Source: Nonlabens sp. Hel1_33_55
GTDB lineage: Bacteria > Bacteroidota > Bacteroidia > Flavobacteriales > Flavobacteriaceae
Assembly (NCBI RefSeq): GCF_900101765.1
Contig: NZ_LT627735.1
Span: 2,511,501 to 2,575,500 of the forward strand
DNA: 64,000 bases
Direction: 5' to 3'
Made by a program: the position numbers and the translations under genes. Positions 18,006 to 26,290 of the stretch are shown one piece after another; within the stretch, counting starts at the first letter, position 1; every line of letters starts with the position of its first letter. Below the pieces are notes generated by a model. It made no database searches, was not told where the DNA came from, and was given only the letters and a program-made list of their open reading frames with translations.

Positions 18006-18446
18006 CTATCGCTTCACAAAGCTAAATTCAATCTTCTCTCCATCGTTACCAACAGAAGCTCTAAGCGTATCATCCTGGATCCAATAATGAATCTCCTTCG
18101 GAAAATCGTGCATGGGATTGTAAACACTGAGTTTGTCATCCTGTAGTTCTTGAGAAATAAAAGCCACATCACCATTTTCTGCACCTGAAACCACGAGCAT
18201 CCATTGGCCTGTATCAGTTAGCCTCATTTCTTCCTTGAAAATCGTATCGTTATTTTGGAGTGTATATCCTATTCCAACATAATCGTCACCGTTTTTTTCC
18301 CACACTTCATAACTGGTACGGTCAGAACGACCATCTACTCTAACCCAACTTCCCAACATCCAATCGATAGATTGTGGCTCATAATTGTCTTTATCTGATT
18401 TACAGGAAATGAATATAAGCGCTACTACTAAAAAAGAATACTTCAT
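18006..18446 (-). CDS. DUF6265-like lipoprotein
   Basis: A 146-residue protein with a lipoprotein signal (LIFISC, Cys at about 15). The mature part starts QSIDWMLGSWVR and has GIGYTLQNNDTIFKEEMRL and NPMHDFPKEIHYW, the pattern of the DUF6265 lipocalin-like family. Function is unknown. Cotranscription with the small Cys-rich gene upstream is likely. Confidence 0.75.
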   Translation of the reverse strand: MKYSFLVVALIFISCKSDKDNYEPQSIDWMLGSWVRVDGRSDRTSYEVWEKNGDDYVGIGYTLQNNDTIFKEEMRLTDTGQWMLVVSGAENGDVAFISQELQDDKLSVYNPMHDFPKEIHYWIQDDTLRASVGNDGEKIEFSFVKR

Positions 18447-18449
18447 ACT

Positions 18450-18617
18450 CTAATGTCTATGACCTTTCCAGGTGCCACCATATCTATAATCTGGTAAGAC
18501 TTGATGTCGTTCTGTGCATTGTTTACAGCAGAATATCCAATCGCCACCTTTCTGGATCTGTACGCGATATAAGGTCGTATGTTCTTGATTACAGGTATGG
18601 CAAATCTTAGTTTTCAA
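18450..18617 (-). CDS. Small Cys-rich (zinc-ribbon-like) protein, 55 residues
   Basis: The reverse strand reads, from a TTG start at 18617, a 55-residue protein with K-I-C-H-T-C-N at the N terminus, F-C-C-K-Q-C-T in the middle and the end YGGTWKGHRH, closed by TAG at 18450-18452. The CxxC...CCxxC spacing suggests a zinc ribbon. The TTG start is a choice: no in-frame ATG precedes the first CxxC. The stop is 3 nt from the DUF6265-like start. I recall similar short proteins in Flavobacteriia without a known function. Confidence 0.65.
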   Translation of the reverse strand: MKTKICHTCNQEHTTLYRVQIQKGGDWIFCCKQCTERHQVLPDYRYGGTWKGHRH

Positions 18618-18621
18618 ACTA

Positions 18622-19008
18622 CTATTTCTCTTTTAAACGTACTAAATCGAATTTATGAACTCCAAATTTGTTTTTCAATGTTCCAAAGAGACTGTCTTCT
18701 TGATTTGAGAGTTTATATTTAATCAAAATCTCATCATTATCATCGATAATCCTACCTAAAGTATCCCAGTAAAAAATTGGATAATCAAAATGTATACTTG
18801 TCTGAGTTGCTTTCCAATCCAACTTTCCAGAATCAGCATTAATTATTTCTAAATAATCGCGATTGAAATGCCACGTTACACTATCAACCTCAGTTTCTTT
18901 CCAATATCCGTTCAATATTTTCTCATGTCTATTTTGTCCGCATGAAACTAAAAGTATGATGATGCATAAAACAGATAGATAGTTCAGTTTTTCAAAAGTT
19001 GAAATCAT
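18622..19008 (-). CDS. Lipoprotein of unknown function
   Basis: A 128-residue protein with a lipoprotein signal peptide (IILLVSC, Cys at about 23), followed by a short beta-rich domain (GYWKETEVDSVTWHFNRDYLEI) like lipocalin-type 'copper resistance/NlpE-like' folds, though no family motif is clear. It lies between rnr and the small Cys-rich gene, all on the minus strand with short gaps, so probably one transcript. Confidence 0.6.
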   Translation of the reverse strand: MISTFEKLNYLSVLCIIILLVSCGQNRHEKILNGYWKETEVDSVTWHFNRDYLEIINADSGKLDWKATQTSIHFDYPIFYWDTLGRIIDDNDEILIKYKLSNQEDSLFGTLKNKFGVHKFDLVRLKEK

Positions 19009-19020
19009 AAAACTTTTAAT

Positions 19021-21219
19021 CTACTTCTCTACCTCAGCTCGTGCGCCTACCATCCAGAAATCCAGATGTTTCTTCACTAGATCTGCATTTTTGACTTTCA
19101 CATAAACTTCATCACCTAAGCGGTAAGCGTTTTTAGTACGTCTTCCTATCACGGCATATTCTTCTTCCACAAACTCGTAAGAATCATCATCTAGGTCGCC
19201 AAGACGTATCATTCCCTCACATTTGTTAGATAGGATCTCCACATAAATTCCCCAATCGGTCACACCAGAAATTACACCTAGGAATTCCTCATCTGCGTGA
19301 TCTTTCATGAACTTGACCTGCATGTATTTGATGCTGTCTCGTTCTGCTTTAGTGGCAAGAATCTCCATCTCAGTAGAATGCTGGCATTTTTCCTCATATT
19401 GCTCTTCACTAACCGATTTCCCACCATCCAGGTAGTGTTGTAATAATCTGTGGACCATCACGTCAGGATAACGACGTATAGGACTTGTAAAATGTGAGTA
19501 ATAATCAAAAGCAAGACCATAATGACCTATATTATCTGTGGAATAAACAGCTTTGGACATAGTTCTAATCGCTAGTGTATCGATCATATTTTGCTCCTTT
19601 TGACCTTTTACATCATCCAATAATTTGTTCAAGGATGAGGTAATCGTCTTACGATCCCGAAGGTCTAATCGGTGGCCAAAACGTGTGACAAACTTAGACA
19701 AAGCACCTAATTTCTCATCATTAGGCTCATCGTGAATCCTATAAATAAAGGTCTGTTTAGGATTGCGTTTCCCAATGAATGCCGCTACTTTTCTGTTAGC
19801 GAGCAACATGAATTCTTCAATAAGTTTGTTGGCATCTTTTGAGGTCTTGAAATAGACTCCAGTTGGTACCGCATTCTCATTGAGTTCAAACTTCACTTCC
19901 GTTTTATCAAAACTTAGAGCACCATCACTCATACGCTGGTTGCGCATTTTCTTTGCGATGGAATCCAGCGTTAACGTGGCATCTACAATATCAGGATTGA
20001 TGGTAGTCTGCTTTCGCGAAAGCGATATATATCCAGGAATTTCCCCTTTACCTGTTTCAATAATATGTTGCGCCTCTTCATAAGCAAAACGCTGGTCTGA
20101 ATGCATGATCGTACGACCAAACCATTCTTTATAAACTTTACCATTACCGTCCATGATAAAGACAGCAGAAAAAGTCAATTTATCCTCATGCGGGTTCAGC
20201 GAACAAACACCGTTGGATAGTACTTCTGGTAGCATGGGAACCACGCGGTCCACTAGGTAAACCGATGTGGCGCGATCGTAAGCTTCTTGATCCAACACAG
20301 TATCTTTCTCCACATAATGAGAAACATCTGCGATGTGAATTCCTATTTCAAACTTGCCATCTTCCATGCGTTTGAAGGAAAGTGCATCGTCAAAATCCTT
20401 AGCATCTGCAGGGTCGATCGTATAAGTAAGCGTGTCCCGCATGTCGCGGCGCTTTGAAATCTCTTGTTCAGAAATGGAAGTGTCCAGCTTTTCTGCGTGC
20501 TCCTCAACTTCTGGTGGGAATTCGTATGGCAAACCGTACTGCGCTAGGATAGCGTGAATCTCTGTATTGTGCTCGCCTGGATCACCTAAAATGGACTTCA
20601 CTTTTCCCGTTGGTGAATCCTGCTTGTCATTCCAATCAATAAATTCAACTAGAACTACCTGACCGTCTTTGGCACCATTGATATATTTCTTGGGAACAAA
20701 AAAGTCCGTCTGGATTTTATGGTCGGTAACGTTTACAAAAGCAAACTTTTCGTGAATCTGGATGGTTCCTACAAATTCGGTTTTGGCGCGTTTTATAATT
20801 CTGGTTATCTCACCTTCTGGTTGCTGGCCACGACGTCTATGATAGACATAGACCTCAACCTCATCACCGTTAAGCGCCTGGCCCAGCGACTTGCGCGGCA
20901 CCATGATGTCTTCCTGCAGTTCATTGGTAATTACATAACCTGTACCTCTAGAACTCACATCAATTTTACCAGTATAGTGATCAATAGCCTTGATCAGCTT
21001 AAATTTTCCACGGTCGATTTCTTCAATCTTCCCTTTTGATTTGAGCTGGTGTAGTTTTTTTATGACTTGGTTGCGAGTACTGCTATCTGTTATTCCTAAT
21101 CTGGAACAAATCTGTTTGTAGTTGTAGGTCGTATTCTCATCAGACTTTAAAACATTGATGATCGACTGGGTAAGGTTTTGAAACTTAGTCTTACCGCTCT
21201 TTTTCTTCTTGTTATTCAT
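19021..21219 (-). CDS. rnr: Ribonuclease R
   Basis: A 732-residue protein of normal RNase R length. It has an N-terminal winged-helix part, OB/cold-shock domains (GKIDVSSRGTGYVI), the RNB catalytic core with DPADAKDFDDALSF (about 268-281, the metal-binding aspartates), HYGLAFDYYSHFTSPIRRYPD, and a C-terminal S1 domain (GVISGVTDWGIYVEIL). It degrades structured RNA 3' to 5' and acts in RNA quality control. A palindrome copy at 20010-20023 is read SLSRKQ. Its TAnnTTTG element is 7 nt from the ATG. Confidence 0.96.
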   Translation of the reverse strand: MNNKKKKSGKTKFQNLTQSIINVLKSDENTTYNYKQICSRLGITDSSTRNQVIKKLHQLKSKGKIEEIDRGKFKLIKAIDHYTGKIDVSSRGTGYVITNELQEDIMVPRKSLGQALNGDEVEVYVYHRRRGQQPEGEITRIIKRAKTEFVGTIQIHEKFAFVNVTDHKIQTDFFVPKKYINGAKDGQVVLVEFIDWNDKQDSPTGKVKSILGDPGEHNTEIHAILAQYGLPYEFPPEVEEHAEKLDTSISEQEISKRRDMRDTLTYTIDPADAKDFDDALSFKRMEDGKFEIGIHIADVSHYVEKDTVLDQEAYDRATSVYLVDRVVPMLPEVLSNGVCSLNPHEDKLTFSAVFIMDGNGKVYKEWFGRTIMHSDQRFAYEEAQHIIETGKGEIPGYISLSRKQTTINPDIVDATLTLDSIAKKMRNQRMSDGALSFDKTEVKFELNENAVPTGVYFKTSKDANKLIEEFMLLANRKVAAFIGKRNPKQTFIYRIHDEPNDEKLGALSKFVTRFGHRLDLRDRKTITSSLNKLLDDVKGQKEQNMIDTLAIRTMSKAVYSTDNIGHYGLAFDYYSHFTSPIRRYPDVMVHRLLQHYLDGGKSVSEEQYEEKCQHSTEMEILATKAERDSIKYMQVKFMKDHADEEFLGVISGVTDWGIYVEILSNKCEGMIRLGDLDDDSYEFVEEEYAVIGRRTKNAYRLGDEVYVKVKNADLVKKHLDFWMVGARAEVEK
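20010..20023. repeat. Iterated palindrome copy 5 (inside rnr)
   Basis: GCTTTCGCGAAAGC, perfect 14-mer; read L-S-R-K by rnr. The outer pair is T/G rather than C/G. Confidence 0.93.
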
Positions 21220-21226
21220 ACGGTCG

Positions 21227-21234
21227 CAAAGTTA
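21227..21234 (-). promoter_or_regulatory. -7 promoter element of rnr
   Basis: The reverse strand reads TAACTTTG (TAnnTTTG), 7 nt before the rnr start codon. Confidence 0.55.
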
Positions 21235-21308
21235 ATCTATTCAAACTGTCGTACTTAATAAGAAGATCTTAATGCAATTTGATAAGCTCTACTTTACCTT
21301 TTATTAAC

Positions 21309-21336
21309 TTGATTTTATGAAAATCGATTATATTTG
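21309..21336 (+). promoter_or_regulatory. Promoter of the 37-residue membrane peptide gene
   Basis: TTG at 21309-21311, 17-nt spacer and TATATTTG at 21329-21336 fit the Bacteroidota -33/-7 promoter. The next ATG is 40 nt downstream. Confidence 0.55.
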
Positions 21337-21376
21337 TTAAACTTTTGTATGCGTTTAAAGTCAAAGCGTAAATATT

Positions 21377-21490
21377 ATGAGAATGAAAAAGCTTATTAAT
21401 CTTTCTAACGTCGCAATCCTTCTATTTGTAGGAATCTTACTTTTAGGAGTTCTTGCGTTTTATTACGTTAGTTTAGGTCCCATTTCATAG
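21377..21490 (+). CDS. Putative 37-residue single-span membrane peptide
   Basis: ATG at 21377 opens MRMKKLINLSNVAILLFVGI and the frame continues through a single strong membrane helix (about residues 11-30) to TAG at 21488-21490. A basic N terminus and hydrophobic core suggest a membrane peptide with N-terminus inside. A good promoter lies just upstream, and a palindrome copy lies 8 nt after the stop. I recognise no family. It could still be a chance frame. Confidence 0.45.
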   Translation: MRMKKLINLSNVAILLFVGILLLGVLAFYYVSLGPIS

Positions 21491-21498
21491 ATCATATC

Positions 21499-21512
21499 GC
21501 TTTCGCGAAAGC
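21499..21512. repeat. Iterated palindrome copy 6
   Basis: GCTTTCGCGAAAGC, perfect 14-mer, 8 nt downstream of the small membrane peptide stop. Confidence 0.93.
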
Positions 21513-21636
21513 TTGATATCCATCATCTCTTCTACTTTTACTATCTGCAGATATATCGACATGCCTTTTTGCAACGTGTCCATGTTTACCTGAGTTATAT
21601 CTAACTCATTTAATCTTAACATACAGCACCAAAGCT

Positions 21637-21750
21637 GCGTTAGGGAAAGGAGTGAAAATCCTTTTTGAGCCTTTTCACCATATAGTACTACTCAAAAATA
21701 TTGTAACGTACTGCCCGACCATGGCGCCTTTTGGCGGGATGGGAACATCC
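21637..21750 (-). repeat. Interspersed intergenic repeat, copy 3
   Basis: On the reverse strand: GGATGTTCCC..., GTCGGGCAGTACGTTAC, then GCTCAAAAAGGATTTTCACT and CCCTAACGC at the end. The blocks match the copies at 33517 and 34613 closely. Confidence 0.65.
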
Positions 21751-21784
21751 AAAAACATCTTCACCTTAAAAAACTCTTTTCCTG

Positions 21785-22221
21785 TTATCAACAATAAATA
21801 CTATCATATTTTTCTTTTTCTAATTATTTAAAAAAAAATGATGATGATGATGTAGTGTGGATAGCGGTATAATATGATGAACAGTTTTTTGCATTTGTAT
21901 ATTAAGGGAGTTTATAAGCAGTTATACACGGCTTATTAGAATGCCATTTTTTTAGAAACCAATGATTTACTGTATTTCATCCACAGTTGTGCATAACTGC
22001 TATTCACTAAAGAATGTTTAAAAGACAACGCTAGGTCAATTGTTGATTACCTATCGTTAGACTCTCAAAACTTGCTGGAAAAAAGCAATGTTATCTTAAG
22101 GTTATCCCGATGTAAATTTTCATATGCTTTTTTAATTGGATAAAGCAAGAACTTTCTTTTAGATCTTTTTAACAGGTAATGCATAGGTTATTGAATCCTG
22201 TTAATCATTCGTTGTTGATAA
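21785..22221. other. Candidate replication origin (DnaA-box cluster)
   Basis: Six 9-mers match TTATCCACA or TTATACACA at 8 of 9 positions: TTATCAACA 21785-21793, CTATCCACA (minus) 21856-21864, TTATACACG 21922-21930, TCATCCACA 21977-21985, TTATGCACA (minus) 21988-21996, TTATCAACA (minus) 22213-22221. They lie in an AT-rich, gene-free stretch between divergent genes, 17-19 kb from two parS sites. No box is perfect and dnaA is not here, so this stays a candidate. Confidence 0.45.
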
Positions 22222-22243
22222 GTACATAATGCGCTGAACCCAT

Positions 22244-22251
22244 TATTTTTG
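22244..22251 (+). promoter_or_regulatory. -7 promoter element of rpiB
   Basis: TATTTTTG fits TAnnTTTG, 20 nt before the rpiB ATG. Confidence 0.45.
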
Positions 22252-22271
22252 AAGTCTAAAATTGACGAATT

Positions 22272-22700
22272 ATGAATATTTCCATAGGAAACGATCACGC
22301 AGGACCTGAATATAAGAAGGCTATCGTTGAATTTCTAGAAGAAAAAGGTCACAAGGTTACCAATCATGGTACAGATAGATCAGATAGTGTAGATTATCCA
22401 GATTTTGCCCATCCAGTAGCACAAGATATAGTGAATGGTACAGCAGATCTTGCAGTAGTTATTTGTGGAAGCGCTCAAGGTGTTTCCATGACGGTAAACA
22501 AGTATGCAGAAGTTCGTGGTGCAACCTGTTGGTCTAAAGAGATTGCATTTTTAGCAAGGCAGCACAACGATGCTAACATCATCTGTATTCCAGCGCGCTT
22601 TACTTCTATCCCGCAAGCTGTAGGACTGGTAGAGACTTTTATAAATACACCTTTTGAAGGTGGACGTCATGATCGACGTGTGAAAAAGATCTCCTGTTAG
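22272..22700 (+). CDS. rpiB: Ribose-5-phosphate isomerase B
   Basis: A 142-residue RpiB/LacA-LacB family protein: GNDHAGPEYKKAIVEFL at the start, DYPDFAHPVA, and the active-site loop VICGSAQGVSMTVNK with its catalytic cysteine. GSA replaces the more usual GSG. It interconverts ribose-5-phosphate and ribulose-5-phosphate in the pentose phosphate pathway. The next gene starts 3 nt after its stop, so they share a transcript. Confidence 0.93.
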   Translation: MNISIGNDHAGPEYKKAIVEFLEEKGHKVTNHGTDRSDSVDYPDFAHPVAQDIVNGTADLAVVICGSAQGVSMTVNKYAEVRGATCWSKEIAFLARQHNDANIICIPARFTSIPQAVGLVETFINTPFEGGRHDRRVKKISC

Positions 22701-22703
22701 AGT

Positions 22704-22982
22704 ATGAATCGCAGTGATTTGGAAAAGCAGTATTTAGAGTTGGGAAACCAACTTCCTACTGTATATCCAGATTTTCATTTTAAGAATCATTGCTACTGGC
22801 GCATTGCGCTGGATCAAGTTGTAGGAGACCAGTGGAACAGACGACTTAAAAGTCCAGCCTATAAAAATCTAAGTGACGAGCAATTGTTGACAACGGTGAA
22901 TTATATGAAGGCCTATCAATCTGATGAGGTTTTATTGAAACAGCATAATCAAGAATCGTTGTCGTGGCGTGGGAAGCTTTAG
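22704..22982 (+). CDS. Conserved-type hypothetical protein after rpiB
   Basis: A 92-residue soluble, helical, tryptophan-containing protein (CYWRIALDQVVGDQWN, SLSWRGKL at the end) with no motif I recognise. Its start 3 nt after rpiB and good coding character support a real gene. Function unknown. Confidence 0.7.
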   Translation: MNRSDLEKQYLELGNQLPTVYPDFHFKNHCYWRIALDQVVGDQWNRRLKSPAYKNLSDEQLLTTVNYMKAYQSDEVLLKQHNQESLSWRGKL

Positions 22983-23074
22983 CTTTTAAAAAGGTGGAAA
23001 ATCCTCCAAAAAGAATTGAATTAATAACAGATTGATTTTCGCATCAGCGGAAACAAAATAAGATCTCTGCCTTA

Positions 23075-23347
23075 GTGGAGAATGCTATGAAAAAAGAAGC
23101 TTCCATAATAATCCACCAGTTGCGCACGGCCGTTCATCCAGAGAAGAAACTCATGGAAATATGGCGGGAACTCGAGTTGTATGAAGATGACGAAAAAGAA
23201 GAAACCCTAGCCGATCTGGATACCAAACGCCAAGAGTTCATGGCTCAAGGTGATGAGGAATTTGGCAACATGCTGGAAAAAATCATTACAGATATACGGA
23301 TTGGTATCAAGCCGCCGCAGCCTAAAAACGTTCCCAAACGCTTCTAA
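23075..23347 (+). CDS. Small hypothetical protein
   Basis: A 90-residue charged helical protein (IWRELELYEDDEKEETLADL) ending KPPQPKNVPKRF. MKKEAS at 23087 is an equally plausible start, giving 86 residues. It precedes the acetyltransferase gene by 3 nt, so they are probably cotranscribed. No family recognised. Confidence 0.65.
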   Translation: MENAMKKEASIIIHQLRTAVHPEKKLMEIWRELELYEDDEKEETLADLDTKRQEFMAQGDEEFGNMLEKIITDIRIGIKPPQPKNVPKRF

Positions 23348-23350
23348 TTT

Positions 23351-23824
23351 ATGGAAATACGTATCAAATCTTTTGAAGAACTATCCATAAAAGAGCTGTA
23401 TGCGTTACTACAGTTGCGCAGTGAGGTATTTGTGGTAGAGCAGGATTGTGTGTATCAAGATGTAGACGGCAAGGATCAAAAAGCGATGCATGTTCTGGGT
23501 TACGATGATGAGGAATTAGCTGCTTATACAAGGCTTTTTAAAGCAGGTGATTATTTTGATGCAGCAAGTATCGGCCGTGTTGTTGTGAGCCCAAAACACC
23601 GACGCAAGGATTATGGGAAGGAAATAATGAAGGCAAGTATGGAGTTTGCCTTTGATAAGCAAAAAGACAAAAACACCATTGCCTTCGCAAAAGTGGAACC
23701 TTTAATCAAAATCTCTGCACAAGTCTACCTTAAGAAATTCTATGAAGACTTAGGTTTTAAAGAAACGGGTAAGCGCTATCTAGAAGATGGTATTCCACAC
23801 ATGGAGATGATGGCAAATCGCTGA
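23351..23824 (+). CDS. ElaA-like GNAT acetyltransferase
   Basis: A 157-residue GNAT protein with the ElaA pattern: ELYALLQLRSEVFVVEQDCVYQDVDGKD near the N terminus, the acetyl-CoA-binding motif A region IGRVVVSPKHRRKDYGKEIM, and YEDLGFKETGKRYLEDGIPHMEM near the end. The substrate is not known. It is the last gene of the plus-strand run that begins with rpiB. Confidence 0.88.
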   Translation: MEIRIKSFEELSIKELYALLQLRSEVFVVEQDCVYQDVDGKDQKAMHVLGYDDEELAAYTRLFKAGDYFDAASIGRVVVSPKHRRKDYGKEIMKASMEFAFDKQKDKNTIAFAKVEPLIKISAQVYLKKFYEDLGFKETGKRYLEDGIPHMEMMANR

Positions 23825-23862
23825 AAGTTATCTTTCATAAATTACTGATTTGTTACAAATCA

Positions 23863-24750
23863 TCATTCGGCAACTTGCACGCTACAATCTGAAGAATCTA
23901 GTTCGATCTCAATAGTCAAATGCTCAAAATCATAGGATTCGAGAGTGGTATTGATCTTCTTTTTAACGCGTGACAATTGATCAAGAGCATCAATATTTTC
24001 AAGCTTTACGTGTGTACTAAAGACATGGTGCTCGCCATCCTGTGACCAGATATGGGTGTGATGTAAAGAACACACATGATCCAATTGCAGCAGCTCGCTC
24101 TTGATTTTATCCAGATCAATATCAGCAGGAATTCCCTGTAGAAATAAAAACATAGTTTCTCTCAATCTCTTGAAAGCGTTGAATAGGATATATGCCGTTA
24201 TCAATAGTGATAGTACGGGATCGATATACTGATTATCATAGAAATAAAGAATTATCGCTGCCACCAGAATAGCTGCCCAGCCCAACACATCTTCTATCAT
24301 GTGCCAAGACATCACTTTTTCATTCATGGATTTGCCGTGAGTTAGTTTGTAAGCTGCATAACCATTTACAGCAACTCCTATGATAGCAAAAATGATCATT
24401 CCTTGAGCATCGCTGGGCTCTGGATTCTGCAAACGTTTGATCGCTTCGTAAATCACGTAAGCGCTACCCAAAACCAAAACTACTCCATTGATGAGTGCCC
24501 CAAGAAGGGACAATCTGCGATACCCATAACTGAATTTCTTATCAGATTTCTTTTCGCTTTTGTGTTGTAGATACCAGCTGCTACCTAAGGATAAAGTGTC
24601 ACCCAGATCATGAATTGCATCACTGACGATGGCGATACTGTTGGTATAGATGCCACCAATAATTTCAAGAATCGTAAAACCAAGGTTCAGGAAAAAGGCA
24701 AACTTGATGTTGCCGGTAGAACTATGATCGTGAGAGTGGTTGTGACCCAT
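23863..24750 (-). CDS. Cation diffusion facilitator (CzcD/ZitB-like)
   Basis: A 295-residue protein with a His-rich N terminus (MGHNHSHDHS), six membrane helices, and the paired metal-site motifs HDLGD in helix 2 and HMIED in helix 5 (HxxxD), followed by a cytoplasmic C-terminal domain (HVCSLHHTHIWSQDGEHHVFSTHV). The HxxxD pair points to zinc or similar divalent metal export in exchange for protons. It lies 33 nt downstream of the ACR3 gene on the same strand, so it may belong to the arsenic/metal resistance transcript. Confidence 0.9.
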   Translation of the reverse strand: MGHNHSHDHSSTGNIKFAFFLNLGFTILEIIGGIYTNSIAIVSDAIHDLGDTLSLGSSWYLQHKSEKKSDKKFSYGYRRLSLLGALINGVVLVLGSAYVIYEAIKRLQNPEPSDAQGMIIFAIIGVAVNGYAAYKLTHGKSMNEKVMSWHMIEDVLGWAAILVAAIILYFYDNQYIDPVLSLLITAYILFNAFKRLRETMFLFLQGIPADIDLDKIKSELLQLDHVCSLHHTHIWSQDGEHHVFSTHVKLENIDALDQLSRVKKKINTTLESYDFEHLTIEIELDSSDCSVQVAE

Positions 24751-24783
24751 GAATTAAAGGTACTATTTCAGGAATACTTCTAC

Positions 24784-25833
24784 TTATGCTTTGTGATTAG
24801 TATAATATTTCCCTTTCAGCCAAAACGACAAACGCACCAGTAAAATCAACGCAGGAACTTCTACCAGCGGTCCAATCACACCGGTAAACGCCTGACCAGA
24901 ATTGATACCAAAAACAGCTATGGCAACAGCAATTGCCAGTTCAAAATTATTACCTGCGGCAGTAAAGGAAATAGCAGCATTCTGATCATAAGTCGCGCCG
25001 TTCCATTTACTCACAAAGAACCCGATCAAGAACATGATAGCAAAATAAATAATCAACGGTACCGCAATCAACAACACATCAAACGGAATTTCAACGATCA
25101 TTTTTCCCTTGAGCGAGAACATAATGATAATGGTGAATAACAGAGCGATGAGCGTAATTGGACTTATCAATGGCAGGAATTTATTCTCATACCAATTCTT
25201 AGAAAATATGGGAACCAAAATCAATCTACTCAAAAAACCTAGCGCAAACGGAATCCCTAAATAGATAGCAACACTTATCGCAATAGTAGAAAGTTCAATG
25301 TCTACAATGGCTCCTTCCATCCCAAAATAGGGTGGTAAAACTGTGATAAACAACCAAGCATAAAATGAATAAGCAAATACCTGAAATATACTATTGAGCG
25401 CTACAAGCGCTGCGCCGTATTCTTTGTTACCATCGGCGAGATCGTTCCATACGAGTACCATGGCAATACAGCGAGCAAGACCTATCAAAATCAAACCAAT
25501 TGAGTATTCTGGATGATCCTGCAAAAAAATCATGGCTAGGATAAACATAAGAACCGGACCGATGATCCAATTGAGTAAAAGCGATATGCTCAATATTTTG
25601 ACATTAGTAAACACCTTAGGAAGCAACGAATAATTAACCTTTGCCAGCGGCGGATACATCATTAAGATCAACCCAATAGCTATGGGAATATTCGTCGTTC
25701 CATAAGAGAACCGATCAATAGTAGCCTCAATATTTGGAATAATGTTTCCCAGAAATACTCCAATGAGCATTGCTACAAAAATCCAAAGCGTCAGGTACCG
25801 ACTTAGAAAATCCAGTTTTTTGGTTTTTGACAT
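24784..25833 (-). CDS. arsB: ACR3 family arsenite efflux transporter
   Basis: A 349-residue protein with about ten membrane helices. LIGLARCIAMVLVWNDLADG (cysteine at about 121) is the conserved ACR3 helix whose Cys is needed for arsenite transport, and AAISFTAAGNNFELAIAVAI is the second family signature. It exports arsenite. It is near the end of the ars cluster on the minus strand, 9 nt after a lipoprotein gene. The symbol arsB is used loosely; acr3 is the family name. Confidence 0.93.
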   Translation of the reverse strand: MSKTKKLDFLSRYLTLWIFVAMLIGVFLGNIIPNIEATIDRFSYGTTNIPIAIGLILMMYPPLAKVNYSLLPKVFTNVKILSISLLLNWIIGPVLMFILAMIFLQDHPEYSIGLILIGLARCIAMVLVWNDLADGNKEYGAALVALNSIFQVFAYSFYAWLFITVLPPYFGMEGAIVDIELSTIAISVAIYLGIPFALGFLSRLILVPIFSKNWYENKFLPLISPITLIALLFTIIIMFSLKGKMIVEIPFDVLLIAVPLIIYFAIMFLIGFFVSKWNGATYDQNAAISFTAAGNNFELAIAVAIAVFGINSGQAFTGVIGPLVEVPALILLVRLSFWLKGKYYTNHKA

Positions 25834-25842
25834 CTTTTTTAA

Positions 25843-26277
25843 TTATTCAGGAACTTGATAGTCAAGCAATTCAAAATCCAGTTGATTGTTATTGTTTAAG
25901 CTAAACTTATAAATAGCTTTTCCTAAAATATGGCCATCATCAAATTCTGCAATTAACCATTCACTACTTAAAACTTGAATATTACCGAAACCCATTTTTC
26001 CACCTAGAGCTGCATTGATAGGAATCAATTCTTCATTTTTACGAAGACTATTTTCAATGAATCCTTCTGGATTACTAATACCATTTTTGACCAACTTGTT
26101 TCCATCAAATTCATAATCAAACCAATAATTTGATTGTGCTTTTTCAGATATCAATTTTAAGGAGTCAACTTGTTCTTTTAGGATTTCGATGTCGGCTTGA
26201 TACGTTTCGGCCTGCTCAACTTCTTTACAGCTGGAAAAGCATATCAAAATCAGGAATATGACCTTAGCTGTTCTCAT
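25843..26277 (-). CDS. Lipoprotein of unknown function in the ars cluster
   Basis: A 144-residue protein with a lipoprotein signal (ILICFSSCKE, Cys about 17), a short coiled coil (IEILKEQVDSLKLISEKAQ) and a compact domain ending LDFELLDYQVPE. I recognise no family. Its place between the ArsC-like and ACR3 genes with gaps of about 10 nt suggests cotranscription, but the role in arsenic handling is only inferred. Confidence 0.65.
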   Translation of the reverse strand: MRTAKVIFLILICFSSCKEVEQAETYQADIEILKEQVDSLKLISEKAQSNYWFDYEFDGNKLVKNGISNPEGFIENSLRKNEELIPINAALGGKMGFGNIQVLSSEWLIAEFDDGHILGKAIYKFSLNNNNQLDFELLDYQVPE

Positions 26278-26290
26278 TCTTTAGATTTCT

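Larger units (their letters stand above)
21491..22271. other. Long AT-rich intergenic region between rnr side and rpiB
   Basis: About 780 nt with no credible gene. It contains a palindrome copy (21499-21512), one intergenic repeat (21637-21750), an AT-rich run with five ATG triplets (21838-21852), a group of DnaA-box-like 9-mers (21785-22221) and an rpiB -7 element. Confidence 0.8.

Noticed and set aside
21838..21852. Five ATG triplets beside the DnaA boxes, thought of as a DnaA-trio element
   Set aside because: DnaA-trios read 3'-GAT-5' (TAG or TAA in 5'-3' order); this run reads ATG/GAT 5'-3', the wrong polarity, and may be simple slippage.
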